Source: Bradyrhizobium algeriense (GTDB taxonomy: Bacteria > Pseudomonadota > Alphaproteobacteria > Rhizobiales > Xanthobacteraceae). Taken from it: 64,000 nucleotides of DNA. The stretch covers positions 1,674,001-1,738,000 of the forward strand of contig NZ_JAZHRV010000001.1 in the NCBI RefSeq assembly GCF_036924595.1, in the 5' to 3' direction. Below the pieces are notes generated by a model. The model was given only the letters and a program-made list of their open reading frames with translations, made no database searches and was not told where the DNA came from. The position numbers and the translations under genes were made by a program. Below, in pieces: positions 17,879 through 26,933 of the stretch (positions are counted from its first letter, which is position 1; each line of letters starts with the position of its first letter).

Positions 17879-17964
17879 TCGCTGGCATGCACGCCTGAGA
17901 TAAGATATCAGCGGGCGCGGAACGCCCTGAGAATCCCCCATCGTTTCCTCCGCCGGCAATCGGA

Positions 17965-19881
17965 ATGACGCATCTTTCGCAACTGACCCGTCGCAATTAC
18001 CTGATCGCAGCGCATGATGCGCTGGCGACCGCGTTTGCGCTGCTCGCAAGCTTCTATTTGCGCTTCGAGGGAGGCGAGGCCTTCTATGCCCGGCTGCCGC
18101 TATTGCTGCGCATTCTGCCCCTCTTCATCCTTTTCAGCATCGTGATCTGCTACGTCTTCAACCTGACGACGACGAAATGGCGTTTCATTTCGCTCCCCGA
18201 TGCGCTGAACATCATGCGCGTGGCGAGTATTCTGACGGTAGCGCTCATCGTGCTCGACTATGCCTTCATTTTCACGGCATCGAACGCCAAGGCGCCGGTG
18301 CTGTTCGGCCGCATCACCATCGTGCTCTACTGGTTTCTCCAGGTGTTCGCGCTGAGCGCGCTCCGTTTCGGCTATCGCTATTTCCGCTACTCGCGCGTTC
18401 GCCGCCATGCCCGGACCGAAGGCGCGTCGTCGACGCTGTTGATCGGCCGCGCCGCCGATGCGGAGGTGCTGTTGCGCGCGATCGAGAGCGGTGCAGTCAA
18501 GCAGCTTTGGCCGGTCGGCGTGCTGTCGCCGTCGGCCGCGGACCGCGGCCAGTCGATCCGCAACGTGCCGGTGCTCGGCGGGCTCGACGATGTCGAGGAC
18601 GTGGTGCGCGATTATGCCGGACGCGGAAAGCCGATTTCGCGGGTCGTCATGACCCCGTCGGCGTTCGAACCCGAGGCGCACCCCGAAGCGGTCCTGATGC
18701 GGGCCAAGCGGCTCGGCCTGTTCGTCAGCCGCCTGCCGTCGCTCGAAAGCGGCGACGTGCCGAGGCTGACCAATGTCGCCGTCGAAGACCTGCTGCTGCG
18801 GCCGAGCGAGAAGATCGACTACGCGCGGCTCGAAGCGCTGGTGAAGGGCAAGGCGGTGATCGTCACCGGCGGCGGCGGCTCGATCGGTTCGGAGATTTGC
18901 GACCGCGTCGCAACCTTCGGCGCCGCGCGGCTATTGGTGATCGAGCACTCGGAACCCGCGCTCTACGCGGTGACGGAGGCGCTGACCGCGCACGGAACCA
19001 ATGCCGTGATCGAGGGCCGAATCGCCGATATCCGCGATCGTGACCGGATCATGAACCTGATGAAGGAGTTCAAGCCCGACATCGTGTTCCATGCCGCCGC
19101 CCTGAAGCATGTGCCGATCCTCGAACGCGACTGGAGCGAGGGCGTCAAGACCAACATCTTCGGTTCCGTCAACGTCGCCGACGCGGCGCTTGCGGCGGGC
19201 GCCGAAGCAATGGTGATGATCTCGACCGACAAGGCGATCGAGCCGGTCTCGATGCTGGGCCTGACCAAGCGCTTTGCCGAAATGTATTGCCAGGCGCTCG
19301 ACCATGACCTGATGACGCAATCGGAGGGCAAGCCGCACATGCGGTTGATCTCGGTGCGGTTCGGCAACGTGCTGGCCTCCAACGGATCGGTGGTGCCGAA
19401 ATTCAAGGTGCAGATCGAGGCCGGTGGCCCGGTCACGGTGACGCATCCGGACATGGTCCGCTACTTCATGACCATCCGCGAAGCCTGCGATCTCGTGCTG
19501 ACGGCGGCCACCCACGCGCTGACGCCGGCGCGGCCCGATGTTTCCGTCTACGTCCTCAACATGGGACAGCCGGTCAAGATCGTGGAGTTGGCCGAGCGGA
19601 TGATCCGCCTGTCCGGCCTCGAACCCGGCATCGATATCGAGGTGGTATTCACCGGCATGCGGCCGGGCGAGCGGCTGAACGAGATCCTGTTCGCCAGCGA
19701 GGAGCCTCCGGTAGAGATCGGGGTCGCCGGCATCATGGCGGCCAAGCCGAACGAGCCGCCGATGCAGACGTTGCGCAAATGGCTTGCGGCGCTTGAGGAG
19801 GCGATTGCGCGGGATGACCGTTCCACCATCCGCGCGGTGCTCAAGGATGCCGTGCCCGAGTTCGGCTCGAACGCCGCCTGA
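17965..19881 (+). CDS. Membrane-bound nucleotide-sugar 4,6-dehydratase (CapD/WbpM/FlaA1 type)
   Basis: 638 residues. The first 130 or so hold about four membrane segments (LIAAHDALATAFALLASFYLRF and later hydrophobic stretches). Next comes a nucleotide-binding CoA-like domain (TLLIGRAADAEVLLRAIE) and then the catalytic Rossmann domain, with VIVTGGGGSIGSEICDRV at about 290, AALKHVPILERDW, ISTDKAIEPVSMLGLTKRFAEM and the FGNVLASNGSVVPKF motif. These enzymes make UDP-4-keto-6-deoxy-sugars, for example from UDP-GlcNAc, for QuiNAc/FucNAc or diNAcBac synthesis. The M-x3-K catalytic site (SMLGLTK) is that of the large membrane type. It fits as supplier of an amino-deoxy sugar for the WecA-like initiator downstream. 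Confidence 0.9.
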   Translation: MTHLSQLTRRNYLIAAHDALATAFALLASFYLRFEGGEAFYARLPLLLRILPLFILFSIVICYVFNLTTTKWRFISLPDALNIMRVASILTVALIVLDYAFIFTASNAKAPVLFGRITIVLYWFLQVFALSALRFGYRYFRYSRVRRHARTEGASSTLLIGRAADAEVLLRAIESGAVKQLWPVGVLSPSAADRGQSIRNVPVLGGLDDVEDVVRDYAGRGKPISRVVMTPSAFEPEAHPEAVLMRAKRLGLFVSRLPSLESGDVPRLTNVAVEDLLLRPSEKIDYARLEALVKGKAVIVTGGGGSIGSEICDRVATFGAARLLVIEHSEPALYAVTEALTAHGTNAVIEGRIADIRDRDRIMNLMKEFKPDIVFHAAALKHVPILERDWSEGVKTNIFGSVNVADAALAAGAEAMVMISTDKAIEPVSMLGLTKRFAEMYCQALDHDLMTQSEGKPHMRLISVRFGNVLASNGSVVPKFKVQIEAGGPVTVTHPDMVRYFMTIREACDLVLTAATHALTPARPDVSVYVLNMGQPVKIVELAERMIRLSGLEPGIDIEVVFTGMRPGERLNEILFASEEPPVEIGVAGIMAAKPNEPPMQTLRKWLAALEEAIARDDRSTIRAVLKDAVPEFGSNAA

Positions 19882-19926
19882 TCTTTTTTCGGTGTCCGCC
19901 GGCGGTTGCGGGCCGTTTCGAAAGCC

Positions 19927-21132
19927 ATGATGCAGAAGTCCGGAAAAGTCGTCGTCGTCAGCCAGCATTATCCGCCGGATCCGAGCACGACGGCGGCGAT
20001 CATGGCGGCGATTTCGGAACGCGTGGCGCGGGAAGCCGAAGTCCTGGTGCTGTCGGGAACGGCAGGCTCCGCCGCCAAAGCGGCCACCGGCAAGCCTGCG
20101 GTCGTCGAAGTCAGGAATTGGATGCCCGGCAAGGCTGCATTGCTCAAGCGCGCTCTGGCCGAACTGCTGTTCACGATCCGGATGTTCGCAGCGCTATTGG
20201 TGAAATTGCGCCGCGGCGACGTCGCGCTCACGGTGCCCGCACCCTTCCTGCTGCCTTACGCGTTTGCCGCTGCCGCGAAACTGAGGGGCGCGAGGTCGGT
20301 GCTGATCATGCACGATCTCTATCCCGACGTCCTCATCATGGCAGGTCTCCTGAAGCCGCATTCGTTGCCGGCAAGTGCGATGCGCGGCCTGAACGCGTTG
20401 ATGTTTCGCGCGCTCGACGCCGTCGTCATCATCGGCCGCGACACCGAAAAGCTGCTGCTGCGCTATGGCGGAGTGACAAGCGACAAGATCCATTTCATTC
20501 CGAACTGGGCGACGCTCGCGCGCGGCGTTCGCGCGGTCGATCCTGATAATCCCTATCGCCGTCCGCTTTCCGCCCGCTTCGTCGTCGGTCTGTCAGGCAA
20601 TCTCGGCTTTACCCACGATCCCGTCATCGTATTCGAGGCTGCGCGCCTGCTACGTGAGAGCAGGGATATTCATTTCCTGCTGTCGGGCTGGGGGATCGGA
20701 TTCGATCAGTTGCGCGAGATGCAGTCCGAGGCAAGGCTTCCGAACGTCACGCTGGTCGATCGCGTCGAGGACGACCGGCTGGAGACGTTTCTTTCTGCCG
20801 CCGATGTCTGGATCATACCCTACCGCAGGAACGTCGCCGGTGTATCGGTGCCCAGCCGGTTCTATAATCTGCTGGCGATCGGCCGCCCGGTGATCCTGGT
20901 TTCCGAAGTGGGCGCCGAGGCGGCGTTGACGGTGACCGAACACGATGTCGGCTGGGTCGTCGAACCCGGCAGAGCCGATGAGCTCGCGAAAACGATCAGT
21001 CGTGCCGCCGGCGCCAAGGATCCGCAGCGGGCCGAGCGCGCGGCCGAAATCGCAGGGCGATTCGATTTTGAGATCGCCATGACCGACTATTGCAGCCTGA
21101 TCCGCGAGCTTTTGCGAAAGAAGCCGGATTAG
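19927..21132 (+). CDS. Glycosyltransferase, GT4 family (WcaI-like)
   Basis: 401 residues from the ATG at 19927. The N-terminus VVVVSQHYPPDPSTTAAIMAAISERVARE and the segment VLIMHDLYPDVLIMAGLLK match the WcaI-type glycosyltransferases of colanic-acid-like clusters. The C-terminal half has VVGLSGNLGFTHDPVIVFEAARLL and the VSVPSRFYNLLAIGRPVILVSE donor-binding region. It acts in the cytoplasm on lipid-linked sugar. It ends 4 bp inside the 3' end of the convergent WecA-like gene, so both share a compact terminator-free junction. Confidence 0.86.
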   Translation: MMQKSGKVVVVSQHYPPDPSTTAAIMAAISERVAREAEVLVLSGTAGSAAKAATGKPAVVEVRNWMPGKAALLKRALAELLFTIRMFAALLVKLRRGDVALTVPAPFLLPYAFAAAAKLRGARSVLIMHDLYPDVLIMAGLLKPHSLPASAMRGLNALMFRALDAVVIIGRDTEKLLLRYGGVTSDKIHFIPNWATLARGVRAVDPDNPYRRPLSARFVVGLSGNLGFTHDPVIVFEAARLLRESRDIHFLLSGWGIGFDQLREMQSEARLPNVTLVDRVEDDRLETFLSAADVWIIPYRRNVAGVSVPSRFYNLLAIGRPVILVSEVGAEAALTVTEHDVGWVVEPGRADELAKTISRAAGAKDPQRAERAAEIAGRFDFEIAMTDYCSLIRELLRKKPD

Positions 21133-22145
21133 CCGGGTTGCCGGCGTGAGAAGCGGTACATCAGCAGCGCCGTGGCGATGCCGCCGATGACGAAAAGCAG
21201 GCTGGCGATGGCCGAAGAAGAGGTCATGACCGAGCCGATCGCCAGCGCAGCGAGCAGGACGTTGAGGGCGAACACCTCGCTCACCACGCGCCACACCGGA
21301 AAGCCGTTGTCGGTGGCGCGCTGATAGAAGTGGGTGCGATGCGCCGCCCAGAACGGTTCGCGCCTGATGATGCGCCGCAGGAGCGTGACGGTGGCGTCAG
21401 TGAGATAATAAAGCGGCAACAGCAGCGCCGCCGCAATCTGCTGATGCCAGGCGAGCTGCAGCAGACACCAGCCGGCCAATAGCCCGATCGGCAGGCTGCC
21501 GACGTCGCCGAGAAAGATTTTCGCCACCGGCCGGTTGAAAGGCGCAAAGCCGAGCATCGCCCCGAACAGCGCCGCAGCGGCGACCGTCGCGGGCGCGGGA
21601 AGTTCGGCGAGCCAGCCGAGCAGAACGAACGCGCCGGTGATGGGCACGATCTCGGCTGCCGTCATCAGGTCCAGCCCGTCCATGAAGTTGACGAGGTTCA
21701 CGAACCACAGGCCTGCGAGCAACAACAGGCCGCGCTCGAGCCAGAGCGGGCAGGCCGGAACGATCCGCAAGCTTTCGGGCGCGGCAAGGATCACCGCCGC
21801 GACGGCTAATCCCTGCAGCAGCAGCCGCGGCACCACCGGGATGGAATGGACGTCGTCGGCAAAGCCCACGCCCGCGATGAACAGCGTCGCGCCGAATACC
21901 GCGACGGGAATTTTGATCTCCGCTGTGCCGGCAAATGCGATGACCGTGACGGCCGCGATCAGCGTGGCCGCGATCACCGCGATGCCCGCGCCCTGCGGCG
22001 TCGGAACCCGATGGGAAGAGCGCGCATTCGGCCTTGCCAGCGCTATTCGCACCAGCATCGGCCGGATCGCCCATATCAGGACGCCCGACAACAGCGCCGC
22101 CGGCGCTGCGGCGGCCAACGACAGCAGTAGTTGCGAACTGGCCAT
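21129..22145 (-). CDS. Undecaprenyl-phosphate sugar-1-phosphate transferase (WecA/MraY family)
   Basis: 338 residues with about ten membrane segments. The family motifs are present: RPNARSSHRVPTPQGAG, the Mg-binding aspartates in GFADDVHSIP, NLVNFMDGLDLMTAAE, FLGDVGSLPIG, and the histidine motif AAHRTHFYQRA. It links a sugar 1-phosphate, commonly N-acetylated hexosamine or its 6-deoxy derivative, to undecaprenyl phosphate and so starts O-antigen synthesis. It sits tail to tail with the WcaI-like gene. The CapD-type dehydratase nearby could provide its donor. Confidence 0.9.
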   Translation of the reverse strand: MASSQLLLSLAAAAPAALLSGVLIWAIRPMLVRIALARPNARSSHRVPTPQGAGIAVIAATLIAAVTVIAFAGTAEIKIPVAVFGATLFIAGVGFADDVHSIPVVPRLLLQGLAVAAVILAAPESLRIVPACPLWLERGLLLLAGLWFVNLVNFMDGLDLMTAAEIVPITGAFVLLGWLAELPAPATVAAAALFGAMLGFAPFNRPVAKIFLGDVGSLPIGLLAGWCLLQLAWHQQIAAALLLPLYYLTDATVTLLRRIIRREPFWAAHRTHFYQRATDNGFPVWRVVSEVFALNVLLAALAIGSVMTSSSAIASLLFVIGGIATALLMYRFSRRQPG

Positions 22146-22174
22146 TCTATCCGCGTGGAAAGTTGCTCAAAAGA

Positions 22175-23134
22175 TTATTTGGGAACTTCGATGGGCACCG
22201 TGCCCTGCGCGGCCTTCTCGGCGCTCAATATCCAGACCAGCCCGCCGATCGCGCCGACGATGAAGGATACCGCGCCATAGAGCAGGGAGATATTGACACC
22301 CTCGTTGGCCATCAGGCCGGCATAACCAAACGCCAGCCCCATGGTGGCCTCGCGGACGCCCCAGCCGGCAATCGAGATCGGCAGCATGGTGATCAGCATG
22401 ACGGGCGGAACGAGCTGGAAAATCTGGCTGAACAGAATGGGGGCTGCGATCGATTGCACCACGCACCAGGCGATGACGACGGCAAGCACATGCACCAGCA
22501 AGGAAAGCACCGCGACTTTCGGGCCGTGAACGCGGCTGAACAGCACGCGATTGGCGATGACAGAACAGGCATGGATGTGGTGAGTGCCCCACCAGTGCTT
22601 CAGCCACGGCCATGGCAGCCGGCCAAGCAGCAGAAATCCGAGGCCGCCGCCAAGGGCTGCGAAATCGACGAAAAGCAAGGCCGACCTGCCGTGCGGATCG
22701 GTGATCAGGCGGTAGCTCCAGGGCAGGCTCGCGACAATCACCACTGCGAGCGCGATCAGGCCGATGGCGCGATCGACGAAGATGGAATAGGTCGCGGCCC
22801 GCCAGCCGGCGCCGTTGCGGGCCACCAGCCACAGCCTGACCGCGTCACCGCCGATCGAGGAGGGCAGCGTCTGGTTGAAGAAGGTTCCGATCACGTTGAA
22901 GCGCATCGCCTGCCTGGTCGGCAGCGGCGCCCCGCACTCCGCGCTGATCTCGCGCCATCGCAGGACGCCGATGAATATCTGCAGGAACGTCACGGCAATC
23001 GCCACGCCGATCCAGCCCAGGCTGGAAACGTCGATGCGAGCGACGAGTTCGGCAAGGTCGACCTTGCGCAGCGAGAAATACAGGAGCGCCGCCGAAACCA
23101 GTATCTTCAACGTCGAAAGCAGGATACGGCGCAT
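22175..23134 (-). CDS. Flippase-like membrane protein (YbhN / LPG-synthase TM domain family)
   Basis: From the ATG at 23134 the product has 319 residues (longer in-frame starts upstream lack a good site). It has the MprF/YbhN-type polytopic domain: LKILVSAALLYFSLRKVDL, LRWREIS, then the signature FNVIGTFFNQTLPSSIGGDAVRLWLV and the C-terminal LPISIAGWGVREATMGLAFG, which match UPF0104 members. No aminoacyl-transfer domain is attached. Members of this family are linked to lipid or polyprenyl-sugar movement across the inner membrane, but a proven function is lacking for most. It lies 29 bp upstream of the WecA-like gene on the same strand. Confidence 0.85.
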   Translation of the reverse strand: MRRILLSTLKILVSAALLYFSLRKVDLAELVARIDVSSLGWIGVAIAVTFLQIFIGVLRWREISAECGAPLPTRQAMRFNVIGTFFNQTLPSSIGGDAVRLWLVARNGAGWRAATYSIFVDRAIGLIALAVVIVASLPWSYRLITDPHGRSALLFVDFAALGGGLGFLLLGRLPWPWLKHWWGTHHIHACSVIANRVLFSRVHGPKVAVLSLLVHVLAVVIAWCVVQSIAAPILFSQIFQLVPPVMLITMLPISIAGWGVREATMGLAFGYAGLMANEGVNISLLYGAVSFIVGAIGGLVWILSAEKAAQGTVPIEVPK

Positions 23135-23312
23135 CTCGTCTGTGCTGGGTTTGAGAAGAGGGTGCAAAGCGATGCAATTCGGCGCCTTGGTATGGTTTTC
23201 GGACCGATCTGGCAATAGCGGGGGCTGACAGAGTTGCGGTGGCCTCGGCAACGCAGGTAAAGAAGCCTGGAGAGAGATTTCCAGCCTTTGAGCGGTGCCT
23301 TCCAGGGATACG

Positions 23313-24302
23313 ATGTCGGATCAACCTATATTAGTAACGGGCGCGGCGGGCTTCATCGGCTTCCACGTCGCTCGCCGGCTGCTCGCCGAAGGCCGCGCCG
23401 TGGTCGGCCTCGATAGTCTCAACGATTATTACGATCCGGCGCTGAAACGCGCGCGGCTGGACATACTGCGCGGGGAGCAGGGCTTTGCGTTCGAGCAGAT
23501 CGATCTCGCCGACCGCGCATCGATGGAGCGCCTGTTCGCCGGACACCGCTTTGCCAAGGTGGTGCATCTCGCGGCGCAGGCCGGCGTGCGTTATTCGATC
23601 GATCATCCGCACGCCTATGTCGACGCCAATCTCGAAGGCTTCGTCAATGTGCTGGAGGGGTGCCGGCATCATGGCTGCGGCCACCTGGTCTATGCATCTT
23701 CGTCGTCGGTATACGGCGCCAATACGAAACTACCGTTTTCGGTGGACGACAAAACCGACCATCCGGTCAGCCTCTACGCCGCCACAAAGAAGGCCAATGA
23801 GCTGATCGCGCATTCCTACAGCCATCTGTACCGGCTTCCGGTGACGGGCCTGCGGTTCTTTACCATCTACGGGCCGTGGGGACGGCCCGATATGGCGATT
23901 TTCCTGTTTACCAAAGCGATCGTGGAAGGGACCCCGATCAGGCTCTTTAACCACGGCAGGATGCGTCGCGATTTTACCCATATCGACGATGTGACGCGCG
24001 TCGTATTGCAACTGGTCGACCAGGCCCCGCGTGACGGCGGCGAGGGCGCCGGGGCGCCGGCACGGGTTTACAATGTCGGCAATAATCATCCGGAAGAACT
24101 GACCCATGTGGTATCAGTCCTGGAGCGGGAATTGGGCCGTGCGGCGGTCAAGGAGATGCTGCCGATGCAGCCCGGCGACGTGACCGAGACCTTCGCCGAT
24201 GTCGCGGAACTGATGCGCGACACCGGCTTCAGGCCGCAGACCTCGATCGAGGACGGGCTTGCTGATTTTGTCGCCTGGTATCGTGACCACTACAGGATTT
24301 GA
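23313..24302 (+). CDS. lspL: UDP-glucuronate 4-epimerase
   Basis: ATG at 23313 with AGGGAT just before; 329 aa. The signatures are GAAGFIGFHVARRLLAEG, the LNDYYDPALKRARL stretch typical of UDP-GlcA epimerases, QAGVRYSIDHPHAYVDANL, SSSSVYGANTKLPF, YAATKKANELIAHSYSHLY (YxxxK) and FFTIYGPWGRPDMA. It interconverts UDP-glucuronate and UDP-galacturonate, providing uronic acids for LPS core or capsule. Symbol lspL/rkpI is used in rhizobia; I give it on family grounds. Followed closely by manC on the same strand. Confidence 0.9.
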   Translation: MSDQPILVTGAAGFIGFHVARRLLAEGRAVVGLDSLNDYYDPALKRARLDILRGEQGFAFEQIDLADRASMERLFAGHRFAKVVHLAAQAGVRYSIDHPHAYVDANLEGFVNVLEGCRHHGCGHLVYASSSSVYGANTKLPFSVDDKTDHPVSLYAATKKANELIAHSYSHLYRLPVTGLRFFTIYGPWGRPDMAIFLFTKAIVEGTPIRLFNHGRMRRDFTHIDDVTRVVLQLVDQAPRDGGEGAGAPARVYNVGNNHPEELTHVVSVLERELGRAAVKEMLPMQPGDVTETFADVAELMRDTGFRPQTSIEDGLADFVAWYRDHYRI

Positions 24303-24309
24303 GACGCCG

Positions 24310-25722
24310 ATGAACCGACGAATTATTCCCCTGATCATGTGCGGCGGCGCGGGAACGCGGCTGTGGCCGGCCTCGCGCGAGGTCCACCCCAAGCAGTTCC
24401 TGTCCTTGTTCGGCGCGCGCTCGACGTTCCAGGACACGCTGTTGCGGGTCTCCGACGCTGATTTGTTCGAACGGCCCGTCATCATCACCAACAACGCCTA
24501 TCGCTTCATGGTGCTCGAGCAACTGGCGGAGATCGGGCTGGAAGCCGACGTGTTGCTCGAGCCGATGCGGCGCGATTCCGGGCCCGCGATCGCGGCCGGC
24601 GCCGCCTTTGCAGAGGCGCGCGACAAGGATGCGATCGTGCTGGCGCTGGCCGCCGATCACGTGGTTTCCGACACGCCCGCTTTCCGCGCCGCCTGCCGCG
24701 AGGGACTGGCGGCGGCGGAAGCCGGGCACATCGTGACGTTCGGCGTGCAGCCCGAACGCGCCGCCACGGAATATGGCTACATCAATCCCGGCGAGGTCAT
24801 TTCCGGCAAGGTCCGTGGGGTCGCGAAGTTTGTCGAGAAGCCGGACCCGGCAACGGCTGCGGGTTATGTCGAGGCCGGCTATCTCTGGAACAGCGGCAAC
24901 TTCATGTTCCGCGCCGCCGTCCTGACGGACGAATATCGCAAGGTCGATGCGGAAAGCGTCCAGGCCGTCACCGATGCGGTGACGAAAGCGGGCACCGACC
25001 TCGGATTCGTCAAGCTCGACGAAACCGCGTTCGGATCGGCGAAGTCGATCTCGATCGATTACGCGGTCATGGAAAAGACCGCGCGCGCCGCGGTCGTGCC
25101 GGTCGCGTGCGGCTGGTCCGATGTCGGCTCCTGGCATGCGGTGTGGGAATTGTCCGGCAAGGACGGCGAGGGCAACGCGGCGCGGGGCGTGGCGGTGTTC
25201 GAGGATTCCCGCAATTGCAACGTATCGACCGACCGCGCGCTGGTCGCGCTCGAAGGCGTCGACGACCTCGTGGTGGTCGCGACCCAGGACGCCGTGCTGG
25301 TCTCCAGGCAACAGGACGCCAACGGGCTGAAGCGGCTGGTCGCGAAGCTGAAGACGGTGGCGCCGCAGGTGACCGAGGATCATATCAGGGTGCACAGGCC
25401 CTGGGGATCCTATCAGTCGGTCGACAATGGCGACCGTCATCAGGTCAAGCGCATCATCGTCAAGCCGGGCGGGCGGCTTTCGCTGCAGAAGCACCACCAC
25501 CGCGCCGAGCACTGGGTCGTGGTACGCGGAACGGCGCAGGTCACCGTCAACGAACTGATCAAAACCGTGCACGAGAACGAATCGATCTACATCCCGATCG
25601 GCGCGGTGCACCGGCTGGAGAATCCGGGCAAGATCCAGCTCGAACTGATCGAGGTCCAGACCGGCAGCTATTTCGGCGAGGACGATATCATCCGCATCGA
25701 GGACGACTACAAGCGCAGTTGA
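24310..25722 (+). CDS. manC: Mannose-1-phosphate guanylyltransferase / mannose-6-phosphate isomerase
   Basis: 470 residues from the ATG at 24310, 7 bp after the epimerase stop. The pyrophosphorylase domain has MCGGAGTRLWPASREVHPKQFL and FVEKPD. The C-terminal cupin (RPWGSYQSVDNGDRHQVKRI, LQKHHHRAEHWVVVRGTAQVT, IPIGAVHRLENPG) is the type II phosphomannose isomerase domain with its metal-binding histidines. It supplies GDP-mannose, precursor also of GDP-fucose, GDP-rhamnose and perosamine. The next step enzymes (gmd and similar) are not in this window. Confidence 0.94.
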   Translation: MNRRIIPLIMCGGAGTRLWPASREVHPKQFLSLFGARSTFQDTLLRVSDADLFERPVIITNNAYRFMVLEQLAEIGLEADVLLEPMRRDSGPAIAAGAAFAEARDKDAIVLALAADHVVSDTPAFRAACREGLAAAEAGHIVTFGVQPERAATEYGYINPGEVISGKVRGVAKFVEKPDPATAAGYVEAGYLWNSGNFMFRAAVLTDEYRKVDAESVQAVTDAVTKAGTDLGFVKLDETAFGSAKSISIDYAVMEKTARAAVVPVACGWSDVGSWHAVWELSGKDGEGNAARGVAVFEDSRNCNVSTDRALVALEGVDDLVVVATQDAVLVSRQQDANGLKRLVAKLKTVAPQVTEDHIRVHRPWGSYQSVDNGDRHQVKRIIVKPGGRLSLQKHHHRAEHWVVVRGTAQVTVNELIKTVHENESIYIPIGAVHRLENPGKIQLELIEVQTGSYFGEDDIIRIEDDYKRS

Positions 25723-25888
25723 GCGAGCCGTAATTTTACCGGGTCGGCGGCTGTAATTGTTTGAATCAAAACGTGTCCGAAAACCGTCGATCGCGTTCGC
25801 CACATCTATGACGGCCGTGCTAGAGAACCGCCGGGGACACTACCGGCGCAGAAATCTGCTTAAAGTCTGTCTTGGGGTCGACAAAATC

Positions 25889-26905
25889 ATGAGTTCCAAA
25901 GGGTCCGCATCTGATGCGAAGACCGATGCAAAACGCGGCCTGCGCGTCGGCGTGGTCGGCGCGGGCGTGATGGGCAGCAACCATGCCCGCGTGCTGGCAG
26001 GTCTACCTGATGTGACGCTGGTCGGCATCGTCGATCCGTTGCCGGAACACCGCGCGCGGGCCATTGCGCTGGTCGGTTGCCGGGCGTTCGCCGATCTTGA
26101 GGAGCTGTTCGACGAAGGCGTCGACGCCATCACGATCGCGGCGCCGACCCATCTCCATCACGAGATTGCGCTGGCCTGCATCACACGCAACATCCACATC
26201 CTGGTCGAGAAGCCGGTCGCCTCGACGGTGGAGGAGGGGCAGGACATCGTCAATGCGGCGCGCAGCGCCGGCGTGACGCTGATGGTCGGCCATGTCGAGC
26301 GCTTCAATCCGGCGGTCGCCGCGATCAAGCAGGCGATCGCGGGCGAGGATATTCTCTCCATCGGCATCACCCGCGTCGGGCCGTTCCCGCCGCGCATGTC
26401 CAATGTCGGCGTCGTGATCGATCTGGCCGTGCACGATATCGACCTGATCCGCTGGTTCACCGAATCCGATATCGTCGAGGTGCAGCCGCAGCTTTCCAGC
26501 GCAGTCGCCGAGCGCGAGGATATCGCGCTATTACAGTTCCGCACCGCCTCGGGCGTGCTCGCCCATATCAACACCAACTGGCTGACACCGTTCAAGGCGC
26601 GCAGCGTCACGGTCGCGACGCGCGGCAAATATGTGATGGGCGATCTGTTGACGCGCCAGGTGACAGAATGCTTCGGCTTCAAGCCCGACGGCAGCTATTC
26701 GATGCGCCATCTGCCGGTCGGCCACGACGAACCGCTGCGCGCCGAGCTGATCGCATTCCTCGATGCCGTCCGCACCGGCAATTTGCCGGCGGTTTCCGGC
26801 GACGAGGGCGTCGCCAGTCTCGAAATCGCGATCCGCTGCCTCGAGCAGCCCGCCAAGCCCGCGGCCTCTGCCGCGCGCAAGGGTCCGCGCCGCATCGCCG
26901 GCTAA
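25889..26905 (+). CDS. Gfo/Idh/MocA family NAD(P)-dependent sugar dehydrogenase
   Basis: 338 residues from the ATG at 25889 (GGGGTC upstream). The Rossmann motif VGVVGAGVMGSNHARVLAG is at about residue 20, followed by ITIAAPTHLHHEIALACI and the catalytic-lysine motif ILVEKPVAST of the family. The C-terminal beta sheet domain contains RVGPFPPRMSNVGVVIDLAVHDIDLIRWF, with the D-x3-H-D-I motif. In glycan loci such enzymes oxidise the 3-position of a nucleotide-sugar (WlbA/WbpB type) before transamination. The DegT aminotransferase 28 bp downstream fits that pairing. Substrate not determined. Confidence 0.87.
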   Translation: MSSKGSASDAKTDAKRGLRVGVVGAGVMGSNHARVLAGLPDVTLVGIVDPLPEHRARAIALVGCRAFADLEELFDEGVDAITIAAPTHLHHEIALACITRNIHILVEKPVASTVEEGQDIVNAARSAGVTLMVGHVERFNPAVAAIKQAIAGEDILSIGITRVGPFPPRMSNVGVVIDLAVHDIDLIRWFTESDIVEVQPQLSSAVAEREDIALLQFRTASGVLAHINTNWLTPFKARSVTVATRGKYVMGDLLTRQVTECFGFKPDGSYSMRHLPVGHDEPLRAELIAFLDAVRTGNLPAVSGDEGVASLEIAIRCLEQPAKPAASAARKGPRRIAG

Positions 26906-26933
26906 ACCTCCATTCCGATTCCAGCAAGGCCAC